A stretch of DNA of 64,000 nucleotides, from NCBI RefSeq assembly GCF_025685605.1, contig NZ_JAGTUT010000001.1:310001-374000 (forward strand). The letters are read 5' to 3'. This document shows positions 26,631 through 35,861 of this stretch, piece by piece; position 1 is the first letter of the stretch, and the number at the start of each line of letters is the position of its first letter. The notes under the pieces are model-generated. The model ran no database searches. It had not been told where the DNA came from and was given only the letters and a program-made list of their open reading frames with translations. A program made the position numbers and the translations under genes. The stretch is from Granulicella arctica. Its GTDB lineage: Bacteria; Acidobacteriota; Terriglobia; Terriglobales; Acidobacteriaceae.

Positions 26631-29489
26631 TTAGAAGACAAAGCGGGCGCCAAGCTCGGCCTGTTGAAGGTTCGTGGCACTCGTAGCTCGTCCGAAGGTG
26701 CTTGAAGTCGCTGTACTCGTAATACTCGAATTAACATAATTCACATGGCCGAAGAGATTGAAAGCCTGCCCATATGCCTCGATATGCATGGACTCATGCA
26801 CTCTGAAATCTCGGAGAACACGCAGATCAAAGCTCTTGTAGTTGCTGTTCTGTAACTGGGTGGTTGAGAGTGGAGCTACTCCCTGCGCTGCGCGATACGC
26901 ATTGATCGCCGCAAAGCTGATATCACGATTGAACTGGTTACGCGTCGTGCCCGGAACATACTGGGCAGTCGAATCTGCACTCGGCGTAAGTGAAGTAATC
27001 GCCGTGCTCGCACCAAAAGCGCTAAGCGGCAATGAAGATCGCACCGTATAGATAGCACTCAGCATGATTCCAAACCGAGCCTGATACGCAACACTACCAA
27101 CAAACGCATGACGCCGATCCGTGCTGCCCGGCCCCCAGTCAAGGCCCGGGTTCAGAGGATTGTTCACTGTACCCTGCGGATTGTTATCCTTCGCCGAAGA
27201 GAGCGTATACGAGGCAGAGTAGAGATAGCGATTCGCCATGCGCTTGTCCAGATGCACGAATAGCGCCTTGTACTTACTAGCCGCAATCGGCAGGTGAGCA
27301 TTGATCTGTGCCCAGCCCGCCTGTCGCCTGACAGCGCTCTGCGGATACGCCGTCGGGTAGTTCATATCAAAGACGCGGTAGTCATGCAGTCCATAGGTGT
27401 AAAGACCATCCACCTGCAAGGCAAGGTTAGGACTAAGCTGCCGCGAATAGCCAGCCGAGAACTGCTGCGCATAGGGGTTCTGAAAATTCTGCGCCAGGAT
27501 AGTTACATTAGGATTGTTAGCCGAGCAGAATTGCAGCGCCGTCTTTCCGTTGAAAGGATCAGGATAGTTCGGCGAGTTGATCGTAATGCTACAGCTAAGC
27601 AGGTTCCGGGGCTCCCCAACAGTCTGCAGCGTTTGAATATTGTTGTAGTAGATTCCGTAGCCAGCGCGAACAACATCGCGAGCCTTGCCAGACGGGTCCC
27701 ACACCAATCCAAATCGTGGCGCTAAGTTGTTGCCATCACCACGCTTATGGGGATTACCGATGAACGGAATAAGCGCCTGCGCCGGTGTCAGGTTGAGCCG
27801 TTCGTCAAATGATCCAAACTGACGATCGTAGCGAAGCCCGATATTCGCAGTAAGCGTCGGAATGATCTTCCATTCATCTTCAACAAAGAGTCCTAGCGGC
27901 GTCGTAGGCGTAAAGGTCGAAAGGAAAGGAATTGTCTGTGAATAAGAGGTAGGGGCGGTCAGCGCAGCGATCGTAGCCGGATTCGTGGGATCAAACTTCT
28001 GATCCTTGCTAAAAGCCCACGTACCGTTGTAGTTAGTCGCACCACCATCGGTAAAAGGGATGTAACTCGTCTCGACACCCGCACGGAAGTTATGGTTCTT
28101 CCAGATGTAGCTCAACGTATCGTTCAACTCCCAGCGAGACTCGACCCCCGTCTCCGCATAACCAAAGCCGTAGCTAAAGCTTGGAAACACATAGCCGGTC
28201 TGCAACGCTGCCAACACCTGCGTTGAGTAGGTGGATGGGTTGGTTGGAATAGCTGCACTCGGCGGACCAAGCTCATACGCGGCGCGCGCATATTGAAAGT
28301 GAACCTGGTCCACAAGATTAGGACTCAGCGCCCACGTATGGCCACCGACGATAGAAATACGCGGAATCAGCCCGTTGTAACAGTTGCGTACCGAGTTGCC
28401 GCCGCATCCCTGGAACGTATATTTGTTCCACTCCTGCGCGTACCGAACAAAGAGTGATTGCTTATTGCTAATCTGATGATCAACGCGTCCTGTCAACATC
28501 TGATCGTAGCTCGGCTGATCAAAGTTGCCTTCATTCGCGCCGTACAAATCGGGGTGCCCAGTAGAAACGGTATACACCTGCTTCGTCTGCGTACGCTCAT
28601 AAGCCGCATAGAAATGCGTCCGATCATGAATGATCGGACCACCAATATCGCCACCGAACTGGTTACGAAGAAAGTCCGGATTTGTCGTCTGGAATGGTGT
28701 AGGCCGATTCAAAGCCTTCTGCCGAAATAATTCGAACCCCTCGCCGTGGAACTTGTTCGTCCCGCTTTTCGTCGCCACCGTAATCAAACCGCCGATCGAG
28801 AGACCATACTCAGCGGGATACTGTGAGATGAAGACGTTGAACTCCTGAACCGCACCCTGCGGAAAGTTCTGCCGAGGCTCACCCTCCTCCGCCCACGTAT
28901 TAATCACTCCATCAACCTGAAAACCGTTCGAATAAAAAGCTGATCCGCCGCCGATCTGCACATTGTTGTAAAATGTTCTAGAAGCGTCCTGGCTGGTTCC
29001 CGGAATGAGCAGCGCCAGATTGAGAAACTGTCGCGTATTTACCGGCAGCTTGTTGATCTGGTCGTTACTGATACCACCACCAACCTCATTGCTCTCCGTG
29101 TTCACCTGTGGCGAGAAACCCTCGACAGTAATCGTGTCGTTCGCGCTGCCGATTGAGAGGCTGATGTCCTGCCCGAGGTGCGCGCCCAGCACAACTAAGA
29201 GGTTGGTCACGGCCTTGCGCTCAAAATTCGGCGCCGATGCCGCGAGCGTATAGCGCCCCGGCAACACAGGTTGAAAGTGGTAGGCGCCATCCGTCGAATC
29301 CACCTCACGGCCCACACCCGTGTCCGCGTTCGTCAACGTCACGTGCACCGCGGGAATCACCGCACCCGAGTTATCCGTTACATGCCCGGATACATCCGCA
29401 TCGCCGCCCTGCGCCACAGATACAAGCGGCATTGCGAGGACCAGCATAAGAGTCGTCGACCAAATCCTGCCATGCAGAAGAGAGCGCAT
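26631..29489 (-). CDS. TonB-dependent receptor, Oar-like with carboxypeptidase-regulatory domain
   Basis: A 952-residue outer-membrane receptor. Signal peptide (MLVLAMPLVSVAQG), an N-terminal CarboxypepD_reg-like domain (ADVSGHVTDNSGAVIPAVHV, FQPVLPGRYTLAASAPNF), a plug domain (QINKLPVNTRQFLNLALLIP) and a long beta barrel ending in the aromatic residue of GARFVF, needed for outer-membrane insertion. This Oar/OmpA-like type is greatly expanded in Acidobacteria. It should import large or scarce substrates in a TonB-driven way. It is the first gene of the minus-strand operon that also holds DUF2891, the M14 peptidase and an MFS transporter, which points to a peptide or peptide-like substrate. 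It diverges from the gntR-hyuA-hyuB operon. Confidence 0.92.
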   Translation of the reverse strand: MRSLLHGRIWSTTLMLVLAMPLVSVAQGGDADVSGHVTDNSGAVIPAVHVTLTNADTGVGREVDSTDGAYHFQPVLPGRYTLAASAPNFERKAVTNLLVVLGAHLGQDISLSIGSANDTITVEGFSPQVNTESNEVGGGISNDQINKLPVNTRQFLNLALLIPGTSQDASRTFYNNVQIGGGSAFYSNGFQVDGVINTWAEEGEPRQNFPQGAVQEFNVFISQYPAEYGLSIGGLITVATKSGTNKFHGEGFELFRQKALNRPTPFQTTNPDFLRNQFGGDIGGPIIHDRTHFYAAYERTQTKQVYTVSTGHPDLYGANEGNFDQPSYDQMLTGRVDHQISNKQSLFVRYAQEWNKYTFQGCGGNSVRNCYNGLIPRISIVGGHTWALSPNLVDQVHFQYARAAYELGPPSAAIPTNPSTYSTQVLAALQTGYVFPSFSYGFGYAETGVESRWELNDTLSYIWKNHNFRAGVETSYIPFTDGGATNYNGTWAFSKDQKFDPTNPATIAALTAPTSYSQTIPFLSTFTPTTPLGLFVEDEWKIIPTLTANIGLRYDRQFGSFDERLNLTPAQALIPFIGNPHKRGDGNNLAPRFGLVWDPSGKARDVVRAGYGIYYNNIQTLQTVGEPRNLLSCSITINSPNYPDPFNGKTALQFCSANNPNVTILAQNFQNPYAQQFSAGYSRQLSPNLALQVDGLYTYGLHDYRVFDMNYPTAYPQSAVRRQAGWAQINAHLPIAASKYKALFVHLDKRMANRYLYSASYTLSSAKDNNPQGTVNNPLNPGLDWGPGSTDRRHAFVGSVAYQARFGIMLSAIYTVRSSLPLSAFGASTAITSLTPSADSTAQYVPGTTRNQFNRDISFAAINAYRAAQGVAPLSTTQLQNSNYKSFDLRVLRDFRVHESMHIEAYGQAFNLFGHVNYVNSSITSTATSSTFGRATSATNLQQAELGARFVF

Positions 29490-29692
29490 CTCACCTCCGG
29501 ATCTCCGCTGATAACAGCCGAGCCGTTGAATTATTTGAATTTTTTACCCGTGGTGGAACGGTTATAAGCGGCATTCGCTCCGTAGTCAATACCTATCTTT
29601 GGCAGCAACAATGCGTGCATTTGTTGGGCAATCGAATAATCACGATAGATTTTCCGCTTGACCGACGTAGAACTTCAGATGATGATTCGAAT

Positions 29693-29700
29693 TGTATACA
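29693..29700. promoter_or_regulatory. Candidate GntR operator in the divergent promoter
   Basis: The palindrome TGTATACA (with flanking TT and GC) lies 24 bases before the gntR ATG and about 200 bases before the TonB receptor start. FadR-type GntR sites are built on a GT-N2/3-AC core, which this matches. It is short, so chance occurrence is possible. Confidence 0.4.
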
Positions 29701-29723
29701 GCTTTAGCTGAGCTAGGAGAATC

Positions 29724-30359
29724 ATGACGGAAGCTGTCCGCGTCTATCTCGCGCTCAGAAATGACATCATTACATGCGATCTGCAGCCAGGCTTATCGGT
29801 CTCGGAAGCAGACATGTGCAGCCGCTACAAAGCCAGTCGAACGCCTGTTCGTGAAGCGTGCCATCGCTTGCAGGAAGAAACCTTACTGCAAATTGTCCCC
29901 TTCCGCGGCTACTTCGTCGCACCGCTCACAACCAGCGAGTATCGCGATCTCACGGAGATGCAATTGATCGTCGACCCCTCCGCCGCTGCCCTCGCAGCCG
30001 AACGCGCCACAGAATCACAGATCAAGAGCATTGAGAAATGGGCAGGCTACGTCTACCATCCCGGCCAGAAAAAAAGCTATGAGACCTTCCTCGAATGGAA
30101 TCGAAACCTGCACATCGAGATCGCATCCGCAAGCGGTAATGAATCCCTTGCCGACGTCACCTCCAATCTGCAAACGCGCTTGATCCGGTATTTTTATCTC
30201 GTCATCTCCATGGCCAGCTACGGACAGGATCTCGTCCACGAACACGACGAAATTGTGAAAGCGATTCGTGCGCGGAAGCCGGAGTTAGCCCGTAAGCGAG
30301 CTGAAGATCACGTTCGCCAAACCATCGAGAGAACATCCAAGATCGAGATCCCTGCCTAA
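29724..30359 (+). CDS. GntR-family regulator, FadR/FCD subfamily
   Basis: A 211-residue regulator. An N-terminal winged helix-turn-helix (RVYLALRNDIITCDLQPG, SEADMCSRYKASRTPVREAC) is followed by an all-helical FCD ligand-binding domain (EMQLIVDPSAAALAAERATE, RNLHIEIASASGNESLAD, HDEIVKAIRARKPELARKRA). The domain coordinates a metal and binds a small organic acid in known members. AGGAG precedes the ATG by 5 bases. It is the first gene of the plus-strand operon with hyuA and hyuB and diverges from the TonB receptor operon, so it is the likely local switch for both. A palindrome just upstream could give autoregulation. Confidence 0.9.
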   Translation: MTEAVRVYLALRNDIITCDLQPGLSVSEADMCSRYKASRTPVREACHRLQEETLLQIVPFRGYFVAPLTTSEYRDLTEMQLIVDPSAAALAAERATESQIKSIEKWAGYVYHPGQKKSYETFLEWNRNLHIEIASASGNESLADVTSNLQTRLIRYFYLVISMASYGQDLVHEHDEIVKAIRARKPELARKRAEDHVRQTIERTSKIEIPA

Positions 30360-30443
30360 TCTGCCTTCAAGTAAGCCCTCACACGGCGACATACGGTAGC
30401 TGCTCATAGTAAAAGTTTTTCTCTACGAAGCGGGAGTTGCACC

Positions 30444-32411
30444 ATGCGGATCGCGATTGACAGCGGTGGCACCTTCACCGATTGTGTGTACCTTGAGGGC
30501 AGTCAATTGAGAGTCCTTAAGCTCTTCTCCACGCCACAACAACCGGGCGATGCGGTACTCGAAGCCGTGCTAAGCGTTACGCACGATGGCAAGAATGCCG
30601 AAGTACGTCACGGCACGACCGTCGGCACCAACGCCATGCTTGAGCGGCGCGGCGCCAAGGTAGCCTATGTCACCACCGTCGGCTTTGAAGATGTCATCGC
30701 CATCGGCAGGCAGGCCCGCACCAGCCTCTACGATTGGTTCCGCTCTCCCCTGCCATGCGTCGTCCCACCCGGTCTTCGTTTTGGCGTAGAAGAGCGTACC
30801 AGCGCCGAAGGCACCATCCTCCGCTCTCCCTCTGCCGAGCACCTCCGCAATCTGGCACAGCGTATCCAGCGCAGCGGCGCAGAATCGATCGCCCTCTCTC
30901 TCCTCTTCTCGTTCGCAAACCCGATCAACGAACAACTCGTTGCAGAAGCTCTCATGCCGCTCGGTTTGCCCATCTCCATCTCCCACGAAATCCTTCCCGA
31001 ATTTCGCGAGTATGAGCGCGGCGCTACGGTCGTCACCAACGCCTATCTGGCACCAAAGGTCAGCAGCTACATCCGCGCCCTCGAGACCTCCCTCACCGAG
31101 AAGTTCTCCGGAGGATCGGTACAGGTTATGCAATCCTCAGGAGGCATCGTCTCCGCATCGCTCGCGGCCCGGGAACCCGTCCGTACCGTCCTCTCCGGAC
31201 CAGCAGGCGGCGTCATAGGCGCCTACCGCATCGCAGGTCTCGCGGGCTTCACCAAGCTCATCGCCTTCGACATGGGCGGCACCTCCACCGACGTCTCCTT
31301 GATCGACGTTGAAGAAGGGGGTCCGCGAACAACCAATGAATCCGTAGTCTCCGAGCTACCCGTAAGTGTCCCCATGCTCGATATTCACACCGTAGGCGCT
31401 GGCGGCGGCTCTCTCGCCAAGTTTGACGAAGGTGGGGTTCTGCACGTCGGCCCAAGATCAGCCGGCTCGATCCCCGGCCCCATCTGCTACGGCAAAGGGG
31501 AACACGCCACCGTCACCGATGCAAATCTCATGCTCGGCAGACTCGATCCAGACCTCTTCCTCGGCGGAGAAGTACGCCTCGACGACCAGCGCACCAGAAC
31601 AATCATGGAGTCCTCACGAGCAAGTCTTGCAACCCTCGAACAATATGCAACCGGAATAGTTACACTTGCCGAAACCGCAATGGAGAAAGCCATCCGCATG
31701 ATCTCGATCGAGCGTGGCTACGATCCGCGCGAGTTCACGCTCGTCAGCTTCGGAGGCGCTGGCCCACTCCACGCCTGCTCTCTTGCTAAGTCTCTCCGCA
31801 TTCCCCGCGTGCTCATCCCCTGCATGCCCGGAGCCCTCTCAGCCCTCGGGATCCTCATGGCCGACGTAGTCCGCGACTACTCACGAACCGTCATGATGCC
31901 CGCCGATCCCGAGCGCCTCGAATCCTTCTACGCCGAACTCGAACACCGCGGCACGAAAGAGTTAGCCACCGAAGGTCTCTCCGGAACAGGTATCCGCTCA
32001 GCCGATCTCCGCTACATCGGTCAGGGCTATGAACTGAACGTCACAGCCGGTGACGATCTCCTCGCCAGCTTCCACAGCATGCACCAGAAGCGTTACGGCT
32101 ACTCAGACCTCACCATGCCCGTCGAGGTCGTCAACGTGCGCGTACGCCTCACCGCAAAAACTGAAGAGATCGACCTGCCCCGCCGCGAACTACGCCCCGG
32201 CAACGGCACACAGGCGATCCTCAAAACACGTTCCATCCACTTCGCCAATGCCTGGCAAAAGAGCAACGTCTACGCCCGCGACCTCCTCATTCCCGGCGAC
32301 ATCTTCTCCGGCCCCGCCCTAATCACCGAGTACAGCTCCACCACGGTTCTCCCCCCGTCATGCCTCGCGCGTGTAGACGAGTATGCGAACCTCATCATCG
32401 AGGTGAACTAA
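30444..32411 (+). CDS. Hydantoinase/5-oxoprolinase subunit A family protein
   Basis: A 655-residue protein with the HyuA fold of ATP-dependent ring-opening enzymes. It begins with MRIAIDSGGTFTDCVYL, the phosphate-binding strand of the acetate-kinase-like ATPase, then AEVRHGTTVGTNAMLERRGA, the second nucleotide-binding segment VLSGPAGGVIGAYR, LIAFDMGGTSTDVSLI, and LVSFGGAGPLHACSLA. The family opens hydantoins, N-methylhydantoin or 5-oxoproline with ATP, together with subunit B. It lies 84 bases after gntR and is separated from hyuB by two bases, so the two subunits are made together. The exact substrate cannot be told; the adjacent carboxypeptidase operon makes 5-oxoproline or cyclic peptide-derived imides plausible. 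Confidence 0.9.
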   Translation: MRIAIDSGGTFTDCVYLEGSQLRVLKLFSTPQQPGDAVLEAVLSVTHDGKNAEVRHGTTVGTNAMLERRGAKVAYVTTVGFEDVIAIGRQARTSLYDWFRSPLPCVVPPGLRFGVEERTSAEGTILRSPSAEHLRNLAQRIQRSGAESIALSLLFSFANPINEQLVAEALMPLGLPISISHEILPEFREYERGATVVTNAYLAPKVSSYIRALETSLTEKFSGGSVQVMQSSGGIVSASLAAREPVRTVLSGPAGGVIGAYRIAGLAGFTKLIAFDMGGTSTDVSLIDVEEGGPRTTNESVVSELPVSVPMLDIHTVGAGGGSLAKFDEGGVLHVGPRSAGSIPGPICYGKGEHATVTDANLMLGRLDPDLFLGGEVRLDDQRTRTIMESSRASLATLEQYATGIVTLAETAMEKAIRMISIERGYDPREFTLVSFGGAGPLHACSLAKSLRIPRVLIPCMPGALSALGILMADVVRDYSRTVMMPADPERLESFYAELEHRGTKELATEGLSGTGIRSADLRYIGQGYELNVTAGDDLLASFHSMHQKRYGYSDLTMPVEVVNVRVRLTAKTEEIDLPRRELRPGNGTQAILKTRSIHFANAWQKSNVYARDLLIPGDIFSGPALITEYSSTTVLPPSCLARVDEYANLIIEVN

Positions 32412-32413
32412 TC

Positions 32414-34030
32414 ATGCAGTTAATCACTGAAGCCATCGCAACCCCCACCACCGTCAGCGACCCCATCCAGCTAGCCGTCTTCAAGAGCGCCACCCATTCC
32501 ATCGCCGAAGAGATCGGAGCCGCACTCCGCCGCACCTCCTTCTCCCCCAACATCAAGGAGCGTCGCGACTACTCCTGCGCCGTCTTCGATAGCGGGGGCC
32601 AGGTCATCGCCATGGGCGACCACATGCCGGTGCACCTCGGCTCCATGCCCATGTCCGTCCGTGCCGCCATCGACGCCATGACGCTCAGCCCCGGCGACAT
32701 CGCCATCCTCAACGATCCCTATGCAGGCGGAACCCACCTCCCCGACATCACCATGGTCCTTCCCGTCTTCGCGCCGGAAGACCAAACCCACCCCCTCCTC
32801 TACGTAGCCGCCCGCGCCCATCACGCCGACGTCGGCGGCTTCTATCCCGGCTCCATGGGCCTATGCCGCGAGATCTATCAGGAAGGTCTCCGCATCCCGC
32901 CCGTCAAGATCGTAGAAGCCGGTAAGCTCAACCGCTCCGTGTTGCAACTCATCCTGCACAACGTCCGCACTCCGGGTGAACGCGAAGGTGACTTAATGAG
33001 CCAGATCGGCTCCTGCCGTGTAGGCGAAGCAAGCCTGCAAGAGTTGATCGAGAAATATGGTGTCCCCCTCATCCGTCGCCTCTCCACCGAAATCCTCGAC
33101 TACTCCGAACGCCTCATGCGTGCCGAACTTGCCCGCGTTCCAGCCGGAACCTTCACCGCCGAGGACTTCCTCGACAGTGACGGCTTCGACCCCGAGAACA
33201 CTCCCATCAGCATTCGCGCCGCCATCACCTTCGACTCCCAAGCGCGCACCGTTGTCATCGACTTCGCCGGCTCAAGCCCCCAGGTAGCCAGCAGCATCAA
33301 CGCCGTCTACGCCATCACCTACTCGGCGGTCTACTACGTCTTCCGCTGCCTCCTGCCAGAGAGCGCACCCGCCACCGCCGGTCTCATGCGCCCCATCACC
33401 GTCATCGCTCCGTCAGGTTCCATCGTCAACGCCGTGCTCCCCGCACCTGTAGCGGGCGGCAACGTGGAAACCTCGCAGCGCATCGTCGACGTCCTCCTTC
33501 GAGCCCTCGCGCAGGCGCTCCCCGACCGCATCCCCGCCGCAAGCTCCGGCACCATGAACAACCTCACCATCGGCGGAGTCGATCCACGAACCGGCCGTCC
33601 CTTTGCCTATTACGAGACCATCGCCGGTGGCATGGGCGCACGCCCCACAGCCGACGGCGTCTCCGGCATCCACACCCACATGACCAACTCCTCGAACACC
33701 CCCGTCGAGGCCCTCGAATACGCCTACCCGCTCCGCGTCCGCTCCTACAGCTACCGCCCCAACTCCGGAGGCACCGGCAAATTCCACGGCGGCGACGGCC
33801 TTATCCGCGAGATAGAAGTCACCGCACCCGCCCGAATTACCCTCCTCACCGACCGCCGCATCTTCCGCCCCTACGGCCTCGCCGGCGGAGACTCTGGCGC
33901 AACAGGACGCTCCCTGCTCGTCTCCAAAGACGAATCGAAAGAGCTACCCGGAAAATGCAGCTTCGAAGCCAAAGCAGGAGACGTCATCCGCATCGAAAGC
34001 CCGGGCGGCGGCGGCTGGGGCAAACCGTAA
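32414..34030 (+). CDS. Hydantoinase/5-oxoprolinase subunit B family protein
   Basis: A 538-residue partner of subunit A. Recognisable segments are FKSATHSIAEEIGAALRRTS, FSPNIKERRDYSCAVFD, LNDPYAGGTHLPDITMVLPV, ARAHHADVGGFYPGSM, AGGNVETSQRIVDVLL and a glycine-rich end, DVIRIESPGGGGWGKP, typical of HyuB. I placed the start at ATG 32414, two bases after the hyuA stop; an upstream in-frame start at 32360 would overlap hyuA by 52 bases and adds residues unlike the family. It forms the catalytic complex with HyuA in the cytoplasm. A small gene follows at 61 bases. Confidence 0.9.
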   Translation: MQLITEAIATPTTVSDPIQLAVFKSATHSIAEEIGAALRRTSFSPNIKERRDYSCAVFDSGGQVIAMGDHMPVHLGSMPMSVRAAIDAMTLSPGDIAILNDPYAGGTHLPDITMVLPVFAPEDQTHPLLYVAARAHHADVGGFYPGSMGLCREIYQEGLRIPPVKIVEAGKLNRSVLQLILHNVRTPGEREGDLMSQIGSCRVGEASLQELIEKYGVPLIRRLSTEILDYSERLMRAELARVPAGTFTAEDFLDSDGFDPENTPISIRAAITFDSQARTVVIDFAGSSPQVASSINAVYAITYSAVYYVFRCLLPESAPATAGLMRPITVIAPSGSIVNAVLPAPVAGGNVETSQRIVDVLLRALAQALPDRIPAASSGTMNNLTIGGVDPRTGRPFAYYETIAGGMGARPTADGVSGIHTHMTNSSNTPVEALEYAYPLRVRSYSYRPNSGGTGKFHGGDGLIREIEVTAPARITLLTDRRIFRPYGLAGGDSGATGRSLLVSKDESKELPGKCSFEAKAGDVIRIESPGGGGWGKP

Positions 34031-34091
34031 CCTTCAAGATGCGCCTGCAACGAAGCACCACCTGAGCAGCGTCTTACATCTCGAGGACGAT

Positions 34092-34355
34092 ATGAACAGT
34101 CAAGTCACAATCACCCGCACAGACGACGGAGCTGTAACCAAGGTCAAGTCAGATGAAGGCGAACAGAGCAAGAAGTACGCCTCATGGGATGGCGCCATAA
34201 GCGAAGCTCGGGAGGCCAACCTCATCAGCACGGCAGAAGCCGTTGGCGCCAAAGTCCTCCCCCCGGGCTTCCCCCTCCGCAGCAACACAGACGCAGATAC
34301 GTCATCCCTAAGCGCACGTGGCTTCGAGCAGGGAAAGATCTTACCCCCACAGTAA
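34092..34355 (+). CDS. Small uncharacterised protein after hyuB
   Basis: Eighty-seven residues (starts MNSQVTITRTDDGAVTKVKS, ends SARGFEQGKILPPQ). A beta-hairpin-like N-terminus and a short amphipathic helix (WDGAISEAREANLISTAEAV) are visible; there is no signal peptide or membrane segment. I do not recognise a family. A GAGGACGAT sequence precedes the ATG. It could be translated from the tail of the hyuAB transcript, but it may also be an independent small stress-type protein. The reading frame is well used, so I consider it real. Confidence 0.6.
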   Translation: MNSQVTITRTDDGAVTKVKSDEGEQSKKYASWDGAISEAREANLISTAEAVGAKVLPPGFPLRSNTDADTSSLSARGFEQGKILPPQ

Positions 34356-34387
34356 TCCCACAGGAAGTCGCATCCCTGCCTCTAAAC

Positions 34388-34420
34388 CTGTCATCCTGAG
34401 CGAAGTCGAGGGACCTGCGG
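34388..34420 (+). repeat. Interspersed repeat, copy 1 (core only)
   Basis: A 33-base core beginning CTGTCATCCTGAGCGAAG and ending GGACCTGCGG, followed by a short TTGCCGTTGCCC tail. The second module seen in other copies is missing here because the AraC gene ends at 34445. It lies between two convergent genes. Confidence 0.85.
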
Positions 34421-34444
34421 TTGCCGTTGCCCTTCTTACCTCCA

Positions 34445-35356
34445 CTAAGCTTGCTCCACCACACGCCAAAGTCCAGGCGGCATCCCCACACGCTGCCGAA
34501 ACGCACGCACAAAGCTGACATCCGAAGGAAACCCACTCCGCAACCCAACCTCCTGCACAGACAAAGCTCCTCCTCGCAAGAGTCCCTTCGCCATTTCAAT
34601 CCGTTGACTCAACAAGTATTGATAAGGGGTTTGCCCAAGGCTCCTCCGAAACTCCCGCGCAAAATGAAAAGCGCTCAGGTCCATCTCTTTCGCAATCGCA
34701 TCAAGCCGCAGATCAACCTCAAGGTTGTCAGTCATATATTCCATCGCTCTGCGCAGCTTCCCAGTAGGCCACTGCCTTTCACTCACCGAAGCCTTCAGCG
34801 GAACCGACCCATAACCCCGCACCAGACTACTCGCCAGCCGAACCCCAAGCAGGTCGGCATAGAGACTCCCAAGCGGCCATCCCGTCTCCGCCTGCCGTCC
34901 CATCTCCAGCAGCATATGCTCCAGCCCACCATCGCGAAGCGACCATTGGTTCCGCACCTCAACTACGCCGCCTGAGTCACCAACAACGCTACGCACCAAC
35001 GCAGGCTCCACAGACAGGATCAGCCGCTCCGTACCCTCCTGCCATCGCAACCGATCCCGCGTGCCCGGCCTCAGCAGAATCATCGATCCCGGCCCCGTCG
35101 CCTCCACCCTGTTTGCACCTTCGGACCACCACTCCATCGCCGCATGTCCACCGACTTGCAGATGGACGCAGAAGTCGCCATGCACATGCTCAGGAATCTC
35201 AATCGCGCCAATCGTGTGCCGCTCGAGCACGATCCCACGCCACGGCTGCTCCTTGCGCCGCACCCCTGACTTTGCCGGAATCAGCGGAACCGTGCGGCTG
35301 TCACGAACGACGGAGATCGGGCGCTGGCTGTCCATAGGTACATACTCACCATCCAC
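34445..35356 (-). CDS. AraC-family transcriptional regulator
   Basis: A 303-residue regulator with an N-terminal cupin-like sensing part (HVHGDFCVHLQVGG, GPGSMILLRPGTRDRLRW) and a C-terminal pair of helix-turn-helix motifs (LDAIAKEMDLSAFHFAREFR, GQTPYQYLLSQRIEMAKGLL, VGLRSGFPSDVSFVRAFRQR). It should respond to a small ligand and activate or repress a neighbour. The first codon at 35356 is GTG; an ATG seven codons further (35335) is an alternative, and neither has a strong ribosome site. There is no obvious target gene on its strand. The nearest divergent gene is the small membrane protein at 35473. Confidence 0.88.
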   Translation of the reverse strand: MDGEYVPMDSQRPISVVRDSRTVPLIPAKSGVRRKEQPWRGIVLERHTIGAIEIPEHVHGDFCVHLQVGGHAAMEWWSEGANRVEATGPGSMILLRPGTRDRLRWQEGTERLILSVEPALVRSVVGDSGGVVEVRNQWSLRDGGLEHMLLEMGRQAETGWPLGSLYADLLGVRLASSLVRGYGSVPLKASVSERQWPTGKLRRAMEYMTDNLEVDLRLDAIAKEMDLSAFHFAREFRRSLGQTPYQYLLSQRIEMAKGLLRGGALSVQEVGLRSGFPSDVSFVRAFRQRVGMPPGLWRVVEQA

Positions 35357-35472
35357 CTATATCGCCAGCCATGCAAGCACGTCACCGCAAGAATTGCATA
35401 CCGCCACCCTATCCCTGCCTCATCCTTGAATCAGGCCGGCAAGCCCGGAGCAAAGAGCACAAGGAGCAACAC

Positions 35473-35643
35473 ATGAGAAATCTCAGCACTCTCGTTAGCG
35501 AAGGATTCATTTGGGGAGTAGGCATTACCCGCCCCCGCATCGGTCAGGAACGACGAGCAGCGGTCTACATCACCACAACGCTCATCATGTCGGTCGTCAC
35601 CGCCATCGGGATGTTTCTCTTCCTGCTCACGCATCTCTTCTAA
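35473..35643 (+). CDS. Small single-pass membrane protein
   Basis: Fifty-six residues: MRNLSTLVSEGFIWGVGITR, a charged segment (PRIGQERRAAV) and one hydrophobic helix, YITTTLIMSVVTAIGMFLFL, then LTHLF. AAGGAG lies nine bases before the ATG, which selects this start over an in-frame codon 102 bases upstream. It would sit in the inner membrane with the N-terminus inside by the positive-inside rule. The family is unknown to me. It overlaps the convergent zinc-ribbon-like gene by four bases. Confidence 0.6.
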   Translation: MRNLSTLVSEGFIWGVGITRPRIGQERRAAVYITTTLIMSVVTAIGMFLFLLTHLF

Positions 35644-35861
35644 GCTTCTCGCAGGCCGCTACGTCCCCAGTCCGAAAGCGTACGCGACAGAATCGTCACA
35701 CAGCAAGCCTCTGAGCAGGCATGCGATTTGTACTCTAATTCTGGCGACTGCCAGGGCTCAAAGGTAATGTCCCGCGCCCGCGCGTTGAACATGAACCAGT
35801 GGTTCGCTTCGCCCTTCACCTTCGGGCAGACATCACACGTAATCCGCTGCGTCAAGGCCAT
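35640..35861 (-). CDS. Small putative zinc-binding protein
   Basis: Seventy-three residues with two cysteine clusters, CDVCPK near the start and SHACSEACC near residue 48, spaced as a zinc ribbon or treble clef would be. The intervening part is beta-rich (NHWFMFNARARDITFEPW). There is no signal peptide. It could bind nucleic acid or a protein partner in the cytoplasm, but no family assignment is possible from sequence alone. The stop overlaps that of the small membrane gene by four bases on the other strand, a convergent arrangement. Confidence 0.55.
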   Translation of the reverse strand: MALTQRITCDVCPKVKGEANHWFMFNARARDITFEPWQSPELEYKSHACSEACCVTILSRTLSDWGRSGLREA

